The notes beneath the pieces are model-generated. The model searched no databases. It saw only the letters and a program-made list of their open reading frames with translations, and was not told where the DNA came from. A program made the translations under genes and the position numbers. From Bog-473 sp036268485 (lineage in GTDB: Bacteria > Actinomycetota > Acidimicrobiia > Acidimicrobiales > RAAP-2), in the NCBI GenBank assembly GCA_036268485.1, contig DATAUC010000056.1, positions 1 to 64,000 on the forward strand: a stretch of 64,000 nt of DNA. The letters run 5' to 3'. Below, piece by piece: positions 1 through 7,963 of this stretch. Numbering within the stretch: the first letter of the stretch is position 1; every line of letters starts with the position of its first letter.

Positions 1-1
1 G

Positions 2-97
2 GTGCCGACCTCGACCGGGAAGGGGTACTGGCTCTTCGATTTCTTGGGCGACGTGTTCGCCTACGGGGACGCCAAGACGTTCGGCTTCACCGGGTAG
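2..97 (+). CDS. C-terminal end of a surface-repeat protein (5' partial)
   Basis: Reading from base 2 gives 31 sense codons before a TAG, and no start is visible, so the gene begins before the window. The tail contains GYWLFDFLGDVFAYGDA. This is one unit of the roughly 43-residue repeat that also ends the secreted proteins at 28323-30803 and 55706-59437. By analogy the complete protein is probably exported or surface-bound, but its N-terminal part cannot be seen. It converges on the glutamine synthetase-like gene, with 8 bp between the stop codons. Confidence 0.7.
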   Translation: MPTSTGKGYWLFDFLGDVFAYGDAKTFGFTG

Positions 98-105
98 CGA
101 AGGGT

Positions 106-1491
106 CTAAATCCGCTCGAAGTTCCGGGCCAGCTCCCAGTCGGACACGTGGCGGTTGGCCGCCGCCCACTCCTGCTGCGCCGTGTTGAGGAGATGGTGGT
201 GCACGTCGGGGCCGAACGCCTCGGCTGCCACCTCGGAGCCGGCCAGCTCGTCAATCGCCTCAATGAGGGTGGAGGGAATGCGGGGCACGTCGTCCGCTTC
301 GTAGGCGTTGCGCGGATAGGGGTCGGCCAGCTCGAGCTCGTGGTCGATGCCGTACAGGCCGGCCGCGATGCAGGCGGCCACCACCAGGTACGGGTTGACG
401 TCAGCCCCGGGGACGCGGGTCTCAATGCGCCGCCCGGCGCCGTGCCCGACGACGCGGAAGCCGCAGGTCCGGTTGTCCTCGCCCCACACCACGGCGGTGG
501 GGGCCCAGCTGCCCGGGACGTATCGCCGGTACGAGTTGAGCGTCGGTGCCGCCAACCAGGCCAACTGCCGGGCGGCGTGCAGCTGGCCGGCCAGGAATTG
601 CCGGCCGACGGTGGACAGCCCGCTGGGGTGACCGGCGTCGCCCATCAGCGGCTCGTTGGATTTCAGATCCCACAGGCTGTTGTGCACGTGGCACGACGAG
701 CCGACATCGTCCATGGTCCACTTGGCCATAAAGGTGGCGGCCCGGCCCTCCTGGGCCGCGATCTCCTTGATGCCGTTCTTGAAGATGAGGTGCCGATCAG
801 CGGTGGCCAGGGCGTCGGTGTAGGTGACGTTGACCTCGTGCTGCCCGCGCCCCGCCTCGCCCTTGGAGAACTCGACCGGAATGTCGGCGGCGCACATCTC
901 CTGGCGGATCCGCTTCAAGATGTACTCCTCGCGGGACGTCTGCAGGAGCTGGTAGTCCTCAATGGTCGAGGAGTGCGGCGTCAGTCCCTTCCAGTGGCGG
1001 GCTTGAGCCTCCTCGTAGGAGTCCCGGAAGAGGAAGAACTCGAGTTCGGTGGCGCTGAGCACGTTGAAGCCACGGTCGGCGGCGCGGGCGATCTGGTGAC
1101 GCAGGATCTGGCGCGGCGAGACCTCCACCGGGACGCCCTGCTCGTCGGTCAGGTCGCCGATGACCAGGGCCGTGCCGGGTAACCAGGGCAGCAGGCGGGC
1201 CGTGGCGAAATCGGGTCGCACCACCACGTCGCCGTAGCCCTTGTCCCAGTTGGCGAACCGGTAGCCGGGCAGCGGGTTCATGTCGACATCGACGGCCAGG
1301 AGATAGTCGCAGACCTCAATGCCATGGGCCGCCACGTGCTCGGCGAAGAAGTGGGGGGTCACCCGCTTGCCCACCGGACGACCGTGCATATCGGGAAAGG
1401 CCAGCACGACGGTGTCGATGGTTCCGTCGGCGATCCCACTGGTGATCATCTCAAGTCCGGGCATGACGAATGATGACGTGCCTGCGGGCAC
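106..1491 (-). CDS. Glutamine synthetase-like ligase, possibly gamma-glutamylpolyamine synthetase
   Basis: This is a type I glutamine synthetase-family enzyme of 461 residues. Such enzymes join ammonia or an amine to the gamma-carboxyl of glutamate using ATP. Visible family signatures are the beta-grasp N-domain, ATELEFFLF (metal-binding glutamates), GRGQHEVNV, HVHNSLW and NSYRRYVPGSWAPT. It lacks the usual tyrosine adenylylation loop and differs from housekeeping GlnA in several motifs. It lies back to back with a PuuD-like gamma-glutamyl hydrolase. That pairing is typical of putrescine or polyamine catabolism, so a gamma-glutamylpolyamine synthetase (GlnA3 type) is my preferred reading; this is inference. 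The GTG start has GAAGGG 8 nt upstream; ATG starts at 1464 and 1449 are alternatives. Confidence 0.85.
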   Translation of the reverse strand: MPAGTSSFVMPGLEMITSGIADGTIDTVVLAFPDMHGRPVGKRVTPHFFAEHVAAHGIEVCDYLLAVDVDMNPLPGYRFANWDKGYGDVVVRPDFATARLLPWLPGTALVIGDLTDEQGVPVEVSPRQILRHQIARAADRGFNVLSATELEFFLFRDSYEEAQARHWKGLTPHSSTIEDYQLLQTSREEYILKRIRQEMCAADIPVEFSKGEAGRGQHEVNVTYTDALATADRHLIFKNGIKEIAAQEGRAATFMAKWTMDDVGSSCHVHNSLWDLKSNEPLMGDAGHPSGLSTVGRQFLAGQLHAARQLAWLAAPTLNSYRRYVPGSWAPTAVVWGEDNRTCGFRVVGHGAGRRIETRVPGADVNPYLVVAACIAAGLYGIDHELELADPYPRNAYEADDVPRIPSTLIEAIDELAGSEVAAEAFGPDVHHHLLNTAQQEWAAANRHVSDWELARNFERI

Positions 1492-1545
1492 CCGTCCAAC
1501 CCTTCATTACGCTGGGCCGGTGCGCACCGTCACGGCACCCGCCGC

Positions 1546-2271
1546 ATGATTCCCCTCATCGGCATCACCACTTACGTAGCCACGGCTGCCTGGGGCGCCT
1601 GGGAGCGTCCGGCCGGAGTCCTGCCCGAGTCCTATTACGAGCTGGTGGCCGCTGCCGGTGGACGCCCGCTGTTGCTTCCACCACTGCGCACGCCCGACGC
1701 CGGTCCGGCCTTCGGGGCCGACGAGGTGGTCTCGGTCCTGGACGGCCTGATCCTGACCGGGGGCGGTGACGTGGACCCGGCTGCCTACGGCGAGGCGCCG
1801 GACCCCAGCGTGGGTGGCGTGAACCCGGTGCGTGACCAGAGCGAGCGGGCGCTGCTGGCCGCCGCGTTGCGTCTCGACCTGCCGGTCCTGGCCATCTGCC
1901 GCGGCTTGCAGATCCTCAACGTGGAGCTGGGGGGCACCCTCTACCAGCACGTGCCCGACGCCTTCGGCAACGAAGAGCACCGCCATGCGCCGTCCGTCTT
2001 CGGGGAGATGAAGGTCTCGACGGTACCGGGCTCGCGGGCGGCTTCGGTGTTCGGCGCCGGGCCGACGGTCCTGTGCTCCCACCACCAGTCGATCGACCGC
2101 ATCGGAAAGGGACTGGTACCGACGGCCCAGGCCGATGACGGGGTGATCGAGGCAGTGGAATTGCCGACCGCCCGTTTCGTGATGGGTGTGCAGTGGCATC
2201 CCGAAGAAGGTGGCGACACGCGCCCGTTCGCCGCCCTGGTGGCGGCGGCCCAGGAGTACCACCGGGCGTGA
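1546..2271 (+). CDS. Gamma-glutamyl-GABA hydrolase-like class I amidotransferase (peptidase C26)
   Basis: The 241-residue protein is a stand-alone class I glutamine amidotransferase-fold hydrolase of the PuuD/peptidase C26 family, which cleaves gamma-glutamyl bonds such as gamma-glutamyl-GABA. The nucleophile cysteine is in AICRGLQILNVELGG (about residues 114-128). The catalytic His/Glu pair is in VQWHPEEG near the C-terminus, and GGGDVDP forms the oxyanion-side loop. Length fits PuuD (about 250). It is divergent from the glutamine synthetase-like gene, which would supply its substrate if both act in polyamine breakdown. Its stop overlaps the next start (TGATG), so the two downstream genes are translationally linked. 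Confidence 0.85.
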   Translation: MIPLIGITTYVATAAWGAWERPAGVLPESYYELVAAAGGRPLLLPPLRTPDAGPAFGADEVVSVLDGLILTGGGDVDPAAYGEAPDPSVGGVNPVRDQSERALLAAALRLDLPVLAICRGLQILNVELGGTLYQHVPDAFGNEEHRHAPSVFGEMKVSTVPGSRAASVFGAGPTVLCSHHQSIDRIGKGLVPTAQADDGVIEAVELPTARFVMGVQWHPEEGGDTRPFAALVAAAQEYHRA

Positions 2272-3029
2272 TGGACACATACGCCGGCCGGGTTGCCGTC
2301 ATCACGGGAGCCAGCCGGGGACTGGGGGCGGGTCTGGCGGCCCGCTTCGCCGAAGTTGGCTTCCGACTCGGGTTATGCGCCCGCACGCAGCCGAGAGCTT
2401 CCTTCGAGTCGGTCGACCCGCCCGAATGTGCGTCGGTCGATGTAACCGACCATGCCGCCGTGAAGCGGTTCTGTGACCGCGTGGTGGATCGCTTCGGCCA
2501 GATCGACCTCTGGGTCAACAATGCGGGGCTGTTGCATCCCATCGGCCCCCTGCGCAGCGCCGATCCCGAAGATGCGGCTCGCCTCATGGCCGTCAACGTC
2601 ACCGGCGTCATGCACGCCACGGCGGTCTTCGCCGACCACGTCCGCTCGCACCCCGGTGGCGGCGTCCTGATCAACATGTCCTCCGGTGCCGCCACCACGC
2701 CCTATGCGGGGTGGGCTCCCTACTGCGCATCGAAGGCAGCCGTGGACCAACTCACCCGGACGGTGGCCTTGGAGGAGCGGGAGCACGGGCTGGCGGCCTA
2801 TGCCGTGTCCCCCGGCCTCGTCGATACCGACATGCAGGCCCTCATCCGGTCCACCACGCCGGAGAACTTTCCCGCCGTGGATCGCTTTCTCCAGATTAAG
2901 GAGAGCGACGCCTTCAATTCGCCGGCCTGGGTGGCCGACCAACTCCTCGCCCTGGCCTTCGCCGTTCCCGCTCCAGACCAGGTGGTGGTGCGGATTCCCG
3001 ACCAGCCGGCTCCTGGTCGGGCGCAGTAG
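2271..3029 (+). CDS. SDR family NAD(P)-dependent oxidoreductase
   Basis: A classical short-chain dehydrogenase of 252 residues that oxidises or reduces an alcohol/carbonyl substrate with NAD(P). The Rossmann glycine motif is TGASRGLG (about residues 12-19), NNAG lies near residue 84, and the catalytic Ser and YxxxK are in NMSSGAA and YCASKAAV. An arginine after the first beta-alpha unit (CARTQP) leans towards NADP, but this is weak. The ATG shares a base with the PuuD stop codon, and this start removes a 26-residue unlikely extension. The substrate is unknown; the context (PuuD-like upstream) does not decide it. Confidence 0.88.
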   Translation: MDTYAGRVAVITGASRGLGAGLAARFAEVGFRLGLCARTQPRASFESVDPPECASVDVTDHAAVKRFCDRVVDRFGQIDLWVNNAGLLHPIGPLRSADPEDAARLMAVNVTGVMHATAVFADHVRSHPGGGVLINMSSGAATTPYAGWAPYCASKAAVDQLTRTVALEEREHGLAAYAVSPGLVDTDMQALIRSTTPENFPAVDRFLQIKESDAFNSPAWVADQLLALAFAVPAPDQVVVRIPDQPAPGRAQ

Positions 3030-3040
3030 TGTCTTCCCCC

Positions 3041-3169
3041 ATGCCAAAGAGCGGTGCCCGAAAAGTTGTCAAGCCGGTAGCTGCCACCGTTGGTGTTCTG
3101 GGAACAATGGCCAGCATCTGGTGGTTCGCCCTCAAGCCGCGGCGGGCCGCCAAGAAGCAGGGCAAGTAG
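3041..3169 (+). CDS. Small single-pass membrane protein, 42 residues
   Basis: An ORF of 42 residues. It has a basic N-terminus (MPKSGARKVVK), a hydrophobic segment (VAATVGVLGTMASIWWFAL, about residues 13-31) and a very basic tail (KPRRAAKKQGK). This is the usual layout of a small inner-membrane peptide, although its orientation cannot be settled from the charges. A TAGTGT hexamer sits 8 nt before the ATG, which fits the leaderless promoter pattern seen elsewhere in the window. It ends one base before the convergent sirtuin stop. No family is recognised. It could be a chance ORF, but the start spacing, composition and neat fit between genes argue for a real gene. Confidence 0.55.
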   Translation: MPKSGARKVVKPVAATVGVLGTMASIWWFALKPRRAAKKQGK

Positions 3170-3946
3170 TCACTGGCCCACCATCAGGGGCAGCTGCTCG
3201 CTGATGGAGCCATGGACCACCACATCGGCCAGGGTGTCCAGTTCGGTCGGGCCCCCGTTGAGGATGACCACGGCCGCCCCGTGGCGGAGGGCCAGCGGGA
3301 CCAGACCCGCCGCCGGGTACACCCCCAGGGTCGACCCGATGGCCAGCAGCACGTCGCAGCCGGTGGCGGCCGCCTCGGCTCGGGCCAGGTCCGAGGCCAC
3401 GAGACTCTGGCCGAAGCTGATGGTGGCTGACTTGAGGATCCCGCCACAGACGGCACCGTCGGACCGCACCTCCTGACAGGACGGATCCAATTCGCCCGAC
3501 CGCACCCGGACGTGCACCGGTTCGGCCGGCTGGCGGTGCCCGCACCGCATGCAGGTGACATCGAGCGCGGTGCCGTGGATCTCCACGATGCGCTCCGGGT
3601 CGGATCCGGCCTTCTGATGGAGCCCGTCGATGTTCTGGGTGACCAAGGTGTCGAGTCGCCCCGAGCGTTCCAGCGCCACCAGGGCCCCATGCCCGGCGTT
3701 GGGCTGGGCCTCCCACATGGACGAGGTCAGGCGGTTCTGCCAGGCCTGTCTCCGCACGTCGGGATCGGAGAGGTACACGTCGAGCGTGGCCAGGCGCTCG
3801 GCGGCGGGATTCTTGGTCCACACGCCGTTGGGTCCGCGGAAGTCGGCGATGCCCGAATCGGTCGACATGCCGGCGCCGGTGAGCACCACCACCCGTTGCG
3901 CACCTCCGAGGAGGGCGCGCGCTCGTTCCGCCGCACCGTCGGTCAT
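3170..3946 (-). CDS. cobB: Sir2-family NAD-dependent protein deacylase
   Basis: A sirtuin of 258 residues that removes acyl groups from lysines using NAD and releases nicotinamide. Key motifs in order are GAGMSTDSGIADFRG (NAD pocket), QNIDGLHQKAG (catalytic His) and a four-cysteine zinc site in CMRCGHRQ and CQEVRSDGAVCGG. These are followed by ATISFGQ and GSTLGVYPAAGL. Bacterial CobB proteins are about 230-280 residues. In actinobacteria such enzymes often activate acyl-CoA synthetases by deacylation, and an acyl-CoA synthetase is divergently encoded next door; a functional link is inference. The start chosen is the ATG of MTDGAAE; a GTG at 3964 would add six residues. Confidence 0.92.
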   Translation of the reverse strand: MTDGAAERARALLGGAQRVVVLTGAGMSTDSGIADFRGPNGVWTKNPAAERLATLDVYLSDPDVRRQAWQNRLTSSMWEAQPNAGHGALVALERSGRLDTLVTQNIDGLHQKAGSDPERIVEIHGTALDVTCMRCGHRQPAEPVHVRVRSGELDPSCQEVRSDGAVCGGILKSATISFGQSLVASDLARAEAAATGCDVLLAIGSTLGVYPAAGLVPLALRHGAAVVILNGGPTELDTLADVVVHGSISEQLPLMVGQ

Positions 3947-3998
3947 CGGTCGCCATGGTCCCACGTGGCAACCGCGACTTGCTCAGTACGCTGACCCG

Positions 3999-5378
3999 AT
4001 GACGAGGGACGCGCCGACCGTTGACGTGCTCACCTCGGCCGACGCCGAGGTGCGGCAGCGCAAGGCCGCCGGCGCCTTCTTGGCCCAGGGCTGCCAGGTG
4101 GGCGAGCGCGTGGTCTTCAGTTTGGGATCGTCGGCCGACCTGATCTGTGCCGTACTGGGCGCGGCCCGCGTCGGGGTCATCCCCGTGCTCCTCAACGCCA
4201 CGCTTACCGAAGCGGAGCGGGACCAACTCGTCCTCGATGCCCAGCCCACGGTGCGCGTGCTCACCGAGGCCGACCTGGCGACCGTCATGGCAGGCCCGGA
4301 GACCGAGTTGGCGCCGTTCCCATTGACCCGTCCCATGCACTACACCTCGGGGACGACCGGAACCCCCAAGGGCGTGACCACCGGCATTTGGGAAGAGGAC
4401 ACCGCCCGGGCCGTCTTCGAAGACGAAGCCGCTGTCTGGCACTTCGATGCCGATGACCTGCACATGGTGTGCTCGCCGATGTACCACACGGTGTCGGTCC
4501 GCTTTGCCACGGGCACGCTTCTCTCCGGCGGATCTCTGGCCATCCTCAGCCGCTTCGATGCCAGCACGGCGCTCCCGGCGTTGCGCCAACTTCGTCCCAC
4601 CACCGCCTTCCTGGTCCCGACGCACCTCCAGCGCATCCTCCAATGCGAGGAGCTCGGAGCGGACGAGATGTTCGACTCGCTGCGCTTCCTGGCCCACGCT
4701 GGAGCGCCCTGCCCGCCGTCGGTCAAGCGGGCCACCATGGCCCGGGTGCATCCGGGAGAGGTTTGGGAGTTCTACGGATCGACCGAGGGGCAGTTCACCG
4801 TGTGTGGCCCCGACGAATGGCTGGCCCACTCCGGCACCGTCGGCCGGGCCCGGCCCGGGCGCACGTTGCACATTGCCCCGGCACTTGAGGAGCAGAGCGA
4901 CGGGGACGGCAGCGGGACCATCTGGTGCGCCATGCCCGACTTTGCCCGGTTCTCCTACTGGAACAACCCGTCAGCCACGGCGGCCGCCTGGGAGGACGAC
5001 GCCTGCTCGGTGGGGGACCTGGGAACGCTCAGCGACGACGGCTACCTCTTCCTCACCGGCCGGCGTGACGACCTGATCATCAGTGGCGGCGTCAACGTCT
5101 ACCCGGTCGAAGTGGAGGCGGCACTGGCCGGCGTGGCCGGGGTCCGCCAGCTGGCTGTCTTCGGCCTGCCCGACGAGCAGTGGGGCCAACGGGTGTGCGC
5201 CACCTACGTGGCCGACAGCGCCACGGCCGAACGCGATCTGCGGGAGGCCGCCACCGCGCACCTGGCTCCCTACAAACGGCCCAAAGAGTATTTCGCCACC
5301 AGCGAATTGCCACATACGGCGACGGGAAAGCTGCTCCGGAGGGCCATTCCTGAGCATCTGGGGCTGCCCTCGTTCTAA
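3999..5378 (+). CDS. AMP-dependent acyl-CoA synthetase
   Basis: An ANL-superfamily ligase of 459 residues that activates a carboxylic acid with ATP and joins it to CoA. The P-loop-like motif YTSGTTGTPKGV lies near residue 113, FYGSTEG near 257, the hinge GRRDDLIISGGVNVYPVEVE near 350-370, and the catalytic lysine in TATGKLLRR near the C-terminus. It is short at the N-terminus for the family (typically 500 or more), so the N-domain is minimal. A TACGCT hexamer lies exactly 6 nt before the ATG, supporting this start and a leaderless transcript. The lysine is the kind of residue that sirtuins deacylate, and a sirtuin gene is divergent 52 bp away. The substrate is not evident. Confidence 0.87.
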   Translation: MTRDAPTVDVLTSADAEVRQRKAAGAFLAQGCQVGERVVFSLGSSADLICAVLGAARVGVIPVLLNATLTEAERDQLVLDAQPTVRVLTEADLATVMAGPETELAPFPLTRPMHYTSGTTGTPKGVTTGIWEEDTARAVFEDEAAVWHFDADDLHMVCSPMYHTVSVRFATGTLLSGGSLAILSRFDASTALPALRQLRPTTAFLVPTHLQRILQCEELGADEMFDSLRFLAHAGAPCPPSVKRATMARVHPGEVWEFYGSTEGQFTVCGPDEWLAHSGTVGRARPGRTLHIAPALEEQSDGDGSGTIWCAMPDFARFSYWNNPSATAAAWEDDACSVGDLGTLSDDGYLFLTGRRDDLIISGGVNVYPVEVEAALAGVAGVRQLAVFGLPDEQWGQRVCATYVADSATAERDLREAATAHLAPYKRPKEYFATSELPHTATGKLLRRAIPEHLGLPSF

Positions 5379-5407
5379 GCGTCGCCGGGGAGGGTAAGAA
5401 TCAGCTC

Positions 5408-6772
5408 ATGTCCTTCGCCACCGTCAATCCCGCCACGGGTCTCACCGAGAAGACGTACGCCACCTTCACCCAGGCCGAGGTGGACAGACTGCTCGACCGG
5501 GCCGTGGCGGCGTTCGTTGACTACCGGACGACCACCTTCGCCGAACGGGCCCGGCACCTCACGACGGCGGCCGAACTGTTCGAGGGTGAACTGCCCGACA
5601 TCGCCCGCATCGTGACCACCGAAATGGGCAAGACCTTCGCCGCGGCCAAGGGCGAGGTGGCCAAGTGCGCCCTGGGGCTGCGTTGGTTCGCCGAGCACGC
5701 CGAAGCGTTGCTGGCCGACGAACCCATCTCGACCAACGCCACCAAGTCCTACGTGCGCTACCAGCCCATCGGGACCGTCCTGGCCGTCATGCCGTGGAAC
5801 TTCCCACTGTGGCAGGTGGTGCGCTTCATCGCGCCGGCGCTCATGGTGGGCAACGTCGGGCTGCTCAAGCACGCGTCGAATGTGCCCCAGACGGCGGAAT
5901 TCCTGGAGGACGTGTTCCGGCGGGCCGGCCTCCCCGACGGCGTGTTCACCAATCTCTTCGTGGAGTCCAAGGACATCGCGGCCATCATCGAGGATCCCCG
6001 CATCGCCGCGGTCACGCTGACCGGCAGCGAGCATGCCGGCATGTCGGTGGCCGCCGCCGCCGGCCACGCGTTGAAGAAGAGTGTGCTCGAACTCGGCGGT
6101 TCCGACCCGTTCATCGTGCTGCCCTCAGCCGACCTGCCTCTGGCCGTGCGTACGGCCGTCACGGCACGGGTGCAGAACAACGGGCAGTCGTGCATTGCAG
6201 CCAAGCGCTTCATCGTGGTGGACGACGTGGCCGATGAATTTCTCCGCCTTTTCACCGAAGCGATGGCCGCATTGGTGGTGGGCGACCCTTTCGATCCGGC
6301 CACCGACGTCGGTCCCATCGTCACCGAGGCGCAGCGGGCCGAGCTGATCGAGCAGGTGGAAGACGCCCGCAGCCAGGGAGCGACGGTCCACGGCGGCGGC
6401 GCCCTGACCGATCGGGAGGGGTGGTACTTCGCCCCCACCGTGCTCTCGGGCATCACTTCCACCATGCGGGTGGCCCAGGAGGAGCTCTTCGGCCCCGTGG
6501 CGATGGTCGAACGCGTGGCCGATGTGACCGAGGCGCTCAAGGTCGCCAACGAGACGCCCTTCGGCCTCGGATCGAGCGTCTGGACCACCGATGAAGCCGA
6601 GCAGCGCCGCTGCATCGAGGAGATCGAAGCGGGAGCCGTCTTCGTCAACGCCATGGTGGCCTCGACGCCCGAGTTACCGTTCGGCGGCATCAAGCGTTCG
6701 GGCTTCGGCCGCGAGTTGTCGCAGCTCGGCCTGAAGGAGTTCGCCAACGCCAAGACCGTATGGATCACGTGA
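5408..6772 (+). CDS. Aldehyde dehydrogenase, succinate-semialdehyde dehydrogenase-like
   Basis: An NAD(P)-dependent aldehyde dehydrogenase of 454 residues that oxidises an aldehyde to a carboxylate. It shows PWNFPLWQ (about 127-134), the cofactor region TLTGSEHAG, the glutamate of LELGGSDPFIVL, the catalytic cysteine in NNGQSCIAAKRF (about 257-268) and a C-terminal LPFGGIKRSGFGREL. The closest type is GabD/YneI-like succinate-semialdehyde dehydrogenase, which would fit a GABA/putrescine pathway together with the PuuD-like gene upstream; this is inference. AAGAAT ends 6 nt before the ATG. The 3' end overlaps the cysteine desulfurase start by 13 nt. Confidence 0.88.
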   Translation: MSFATVNPATGLTEKTYATFTQAEVDRLLDRAVAAFVDYRTTTFAERARHLTTAAELFEGELPDIARIVTTEMGKTFAAAKGEVAKCALGLRWFAEHAEALLADEPISTNATKSYVRYQPIGTVLAVMPWNFPLWQVVRFIAPALMVGNVGLLKHASNVPQTAEFLEDVFRRAGLPDGVFTNLFVESKDIAAIIEDPRIAAVTLTGSEHAGMSVAAAAGHALKKSVLELGGSDPFIVLPSADLPLAVRTAVTARVQNNGQSCIAAKRFIVVDDVADEFLRLFTEAMAALVVGDPFDPATDVGPIVTEAQRAELIEQVEDARSQGATVHGGGALTDREGWYFAPTVLSGITSTMRVAQEELFGPVAMVERVADVTEALKVANETPFGLGSSVWTTDEAEQRRCIEEIEAGAVFVNAMVASTPELPFGGIKRSGFGRELSQLGLKEFANAKTVWIT

Positions 6773-7941
6773 GCGAGTGCCCCACCACGTACCTGGACCA
6801 TGCGGCCACGACACCTCTGCGGGCTGAAGTGGCGGGAGCCATGGCGGCCGTCCTGGCCGAGCCTCTGGGCAACCCGACAGGAAGCCACCGACCGGCCCAA
6901 CGGGCCCGGCGCTTCCTGGAGGAAGCCAGAGATGCGGTGGCTGGTCATTTGGGCCGCGATCCGCGGGAGATCATCTTCACCTCGGGTGGCACCGAGTCAG
7001 CCAACCTGGCCGTGTTCGGGACGCTGGCAGTGGCGCAGGAACGTGGCCGGTCGCTGTCGATCCTGCACTCGGCGGTCGAACACCCCGCTGTCCTGGAATC
7101 TTGTCGCGCCGCCCACCGCTCCATGGAGCTCGACCTGGCCGAACTCCCGGTCAATGCCCACGGAGTGGTCGAACTCGACGCCCTGATCGAAGCGGTGACG
7201 CCGACCACGACATTGGTGGCGATCATGCTGGCCAACAACGAGACCGGCGTCATCCAACCGATTGATGAGGTGGCCCGGATCGTGCGGGCGGCCAGCGAGT
7301 CCACCTGGGTCTTCGCCGACGCCGTGCAGGCCACCCCGTTTCTGAATCTGGCGGAGCAGGCCGTCGGGGCCGATCTGCTGGCGCTCAGTGCCCACAAGGT
7401 GGGCGGCCCGGTGGGCACCGGGGTGCTGGCGGTGCGGCCGCCGGCCGAAGTCAGGGCATATCAGCACGGCGGCGGGCAGGAACGCGAGCGACGGAGCGGC
7501 ACGCAAGACGTGGTCGGCGCCGTCGGCCTGGCCGCCGCATTGGGGTTGGCCGAAGCCGAGCGCATCGACACGGGCGCCCGGATCGGTGCCCTGAGGAACC
7601 AACTGGCGTCCCGCTTGCTGGCTGCCATTCCCGGCGCCGTGCGCACCGTTGCAGACTCGGTGCCGACGTTGCCTGGGCATCTCCACCTCTGCCTGCCCGG
7701 CATTGAGCGCGAAGAACTCCTGGTGTTGTTGGGCCGGCAGGGGATCTGCGCCTCGGGCGGTTCGTCGTGTGCCAGCGGAGCACTCCAGACCAGTCACGTC
7801 CTGACCGCCATGGGGGTGCCGGACTCCCTGGCCCAGGGGGCCATCCGCTTTACCCTGGGCCACGAAACGACCTCCGCCGACATCGATCGGGCCGTAGCCG
7901 TCATGCCCGGCGTGGTGGCAGCGCTGCGTCACGACCCCTGA
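6760..7941 (+). CDS. Cysteine desulfurase (IscS/NifS-like)
   Basis: A class V PLP enzyme of 393 residues that takes sulfur from cysteine and passes it on as persulfide, here probably to the thiouridylase encoded directly downstream. Motifs are YLDHAATTPLR at the N-terminus, the PLP-binding ALSAHKVGGPVGTG (Lys about residue 213) and the persulfide cysteine in SGGSSCASGALQTSH (about 333). The ATG lies inside the end of the aldehyde dehydrogenase gene; a GTG 9 nt further in is possible. The order cysteine desulfurase-mnmA-ligA-gatCAB is conserved in other actinobacteria, including mycobacteria. Confidence 0.92.
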   Translation: MDHVSECPTTYLDHAATTPLRAEVAGAMAAVLAEPLGNPTGSHRPAQRARRFLEEARDAVAGHLGRDPREIIFTSGGTESANLAVFGTLAVAQERGRSLSILHSAVEHPAVLESCRAAHRSMELDLAELPVNAHGVVELDALIEAVTPTTTLVAIMLANNETGVIQPIDEVARIVRAASESTWVFADAVQATPFLNLAEQAVGADLLALSAHKVGGPVGTGVLAVRPPAEVRAYQHGGGQERERRSGTQDVVGAVGLAAALGLAEAERIDTGARIGALRNQLASRLLAAIPGAVRTVADSVPTLPGHLHLCLPGIEREELLVLLGRQGICASGGSSCASGALQTSHVLTAMGVPDSLAQGAIRFTLGHETTSADIDRAVAVMPGVVAALRHDP

Positions 7942-7963
7942 GGTCGGGTGGCACACTGTTCGG

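Noticed and set aside
148..1182. Plus-strand ORF opposite the glutamine synthetase-like gene
   Set aside because: Antisense to a conserved enzyme with intact motifs; the product shows no recognisable family.
3132..4871. Long minus-strand ORF (579 codons) across the sirtuin and acyl-CoA synthetase genes
   Set aside because: It is a shadow frame. Both genes it overlaps have clear catalytic motifs, and its own product is Arg/Gly/Pro-rich with no domain.
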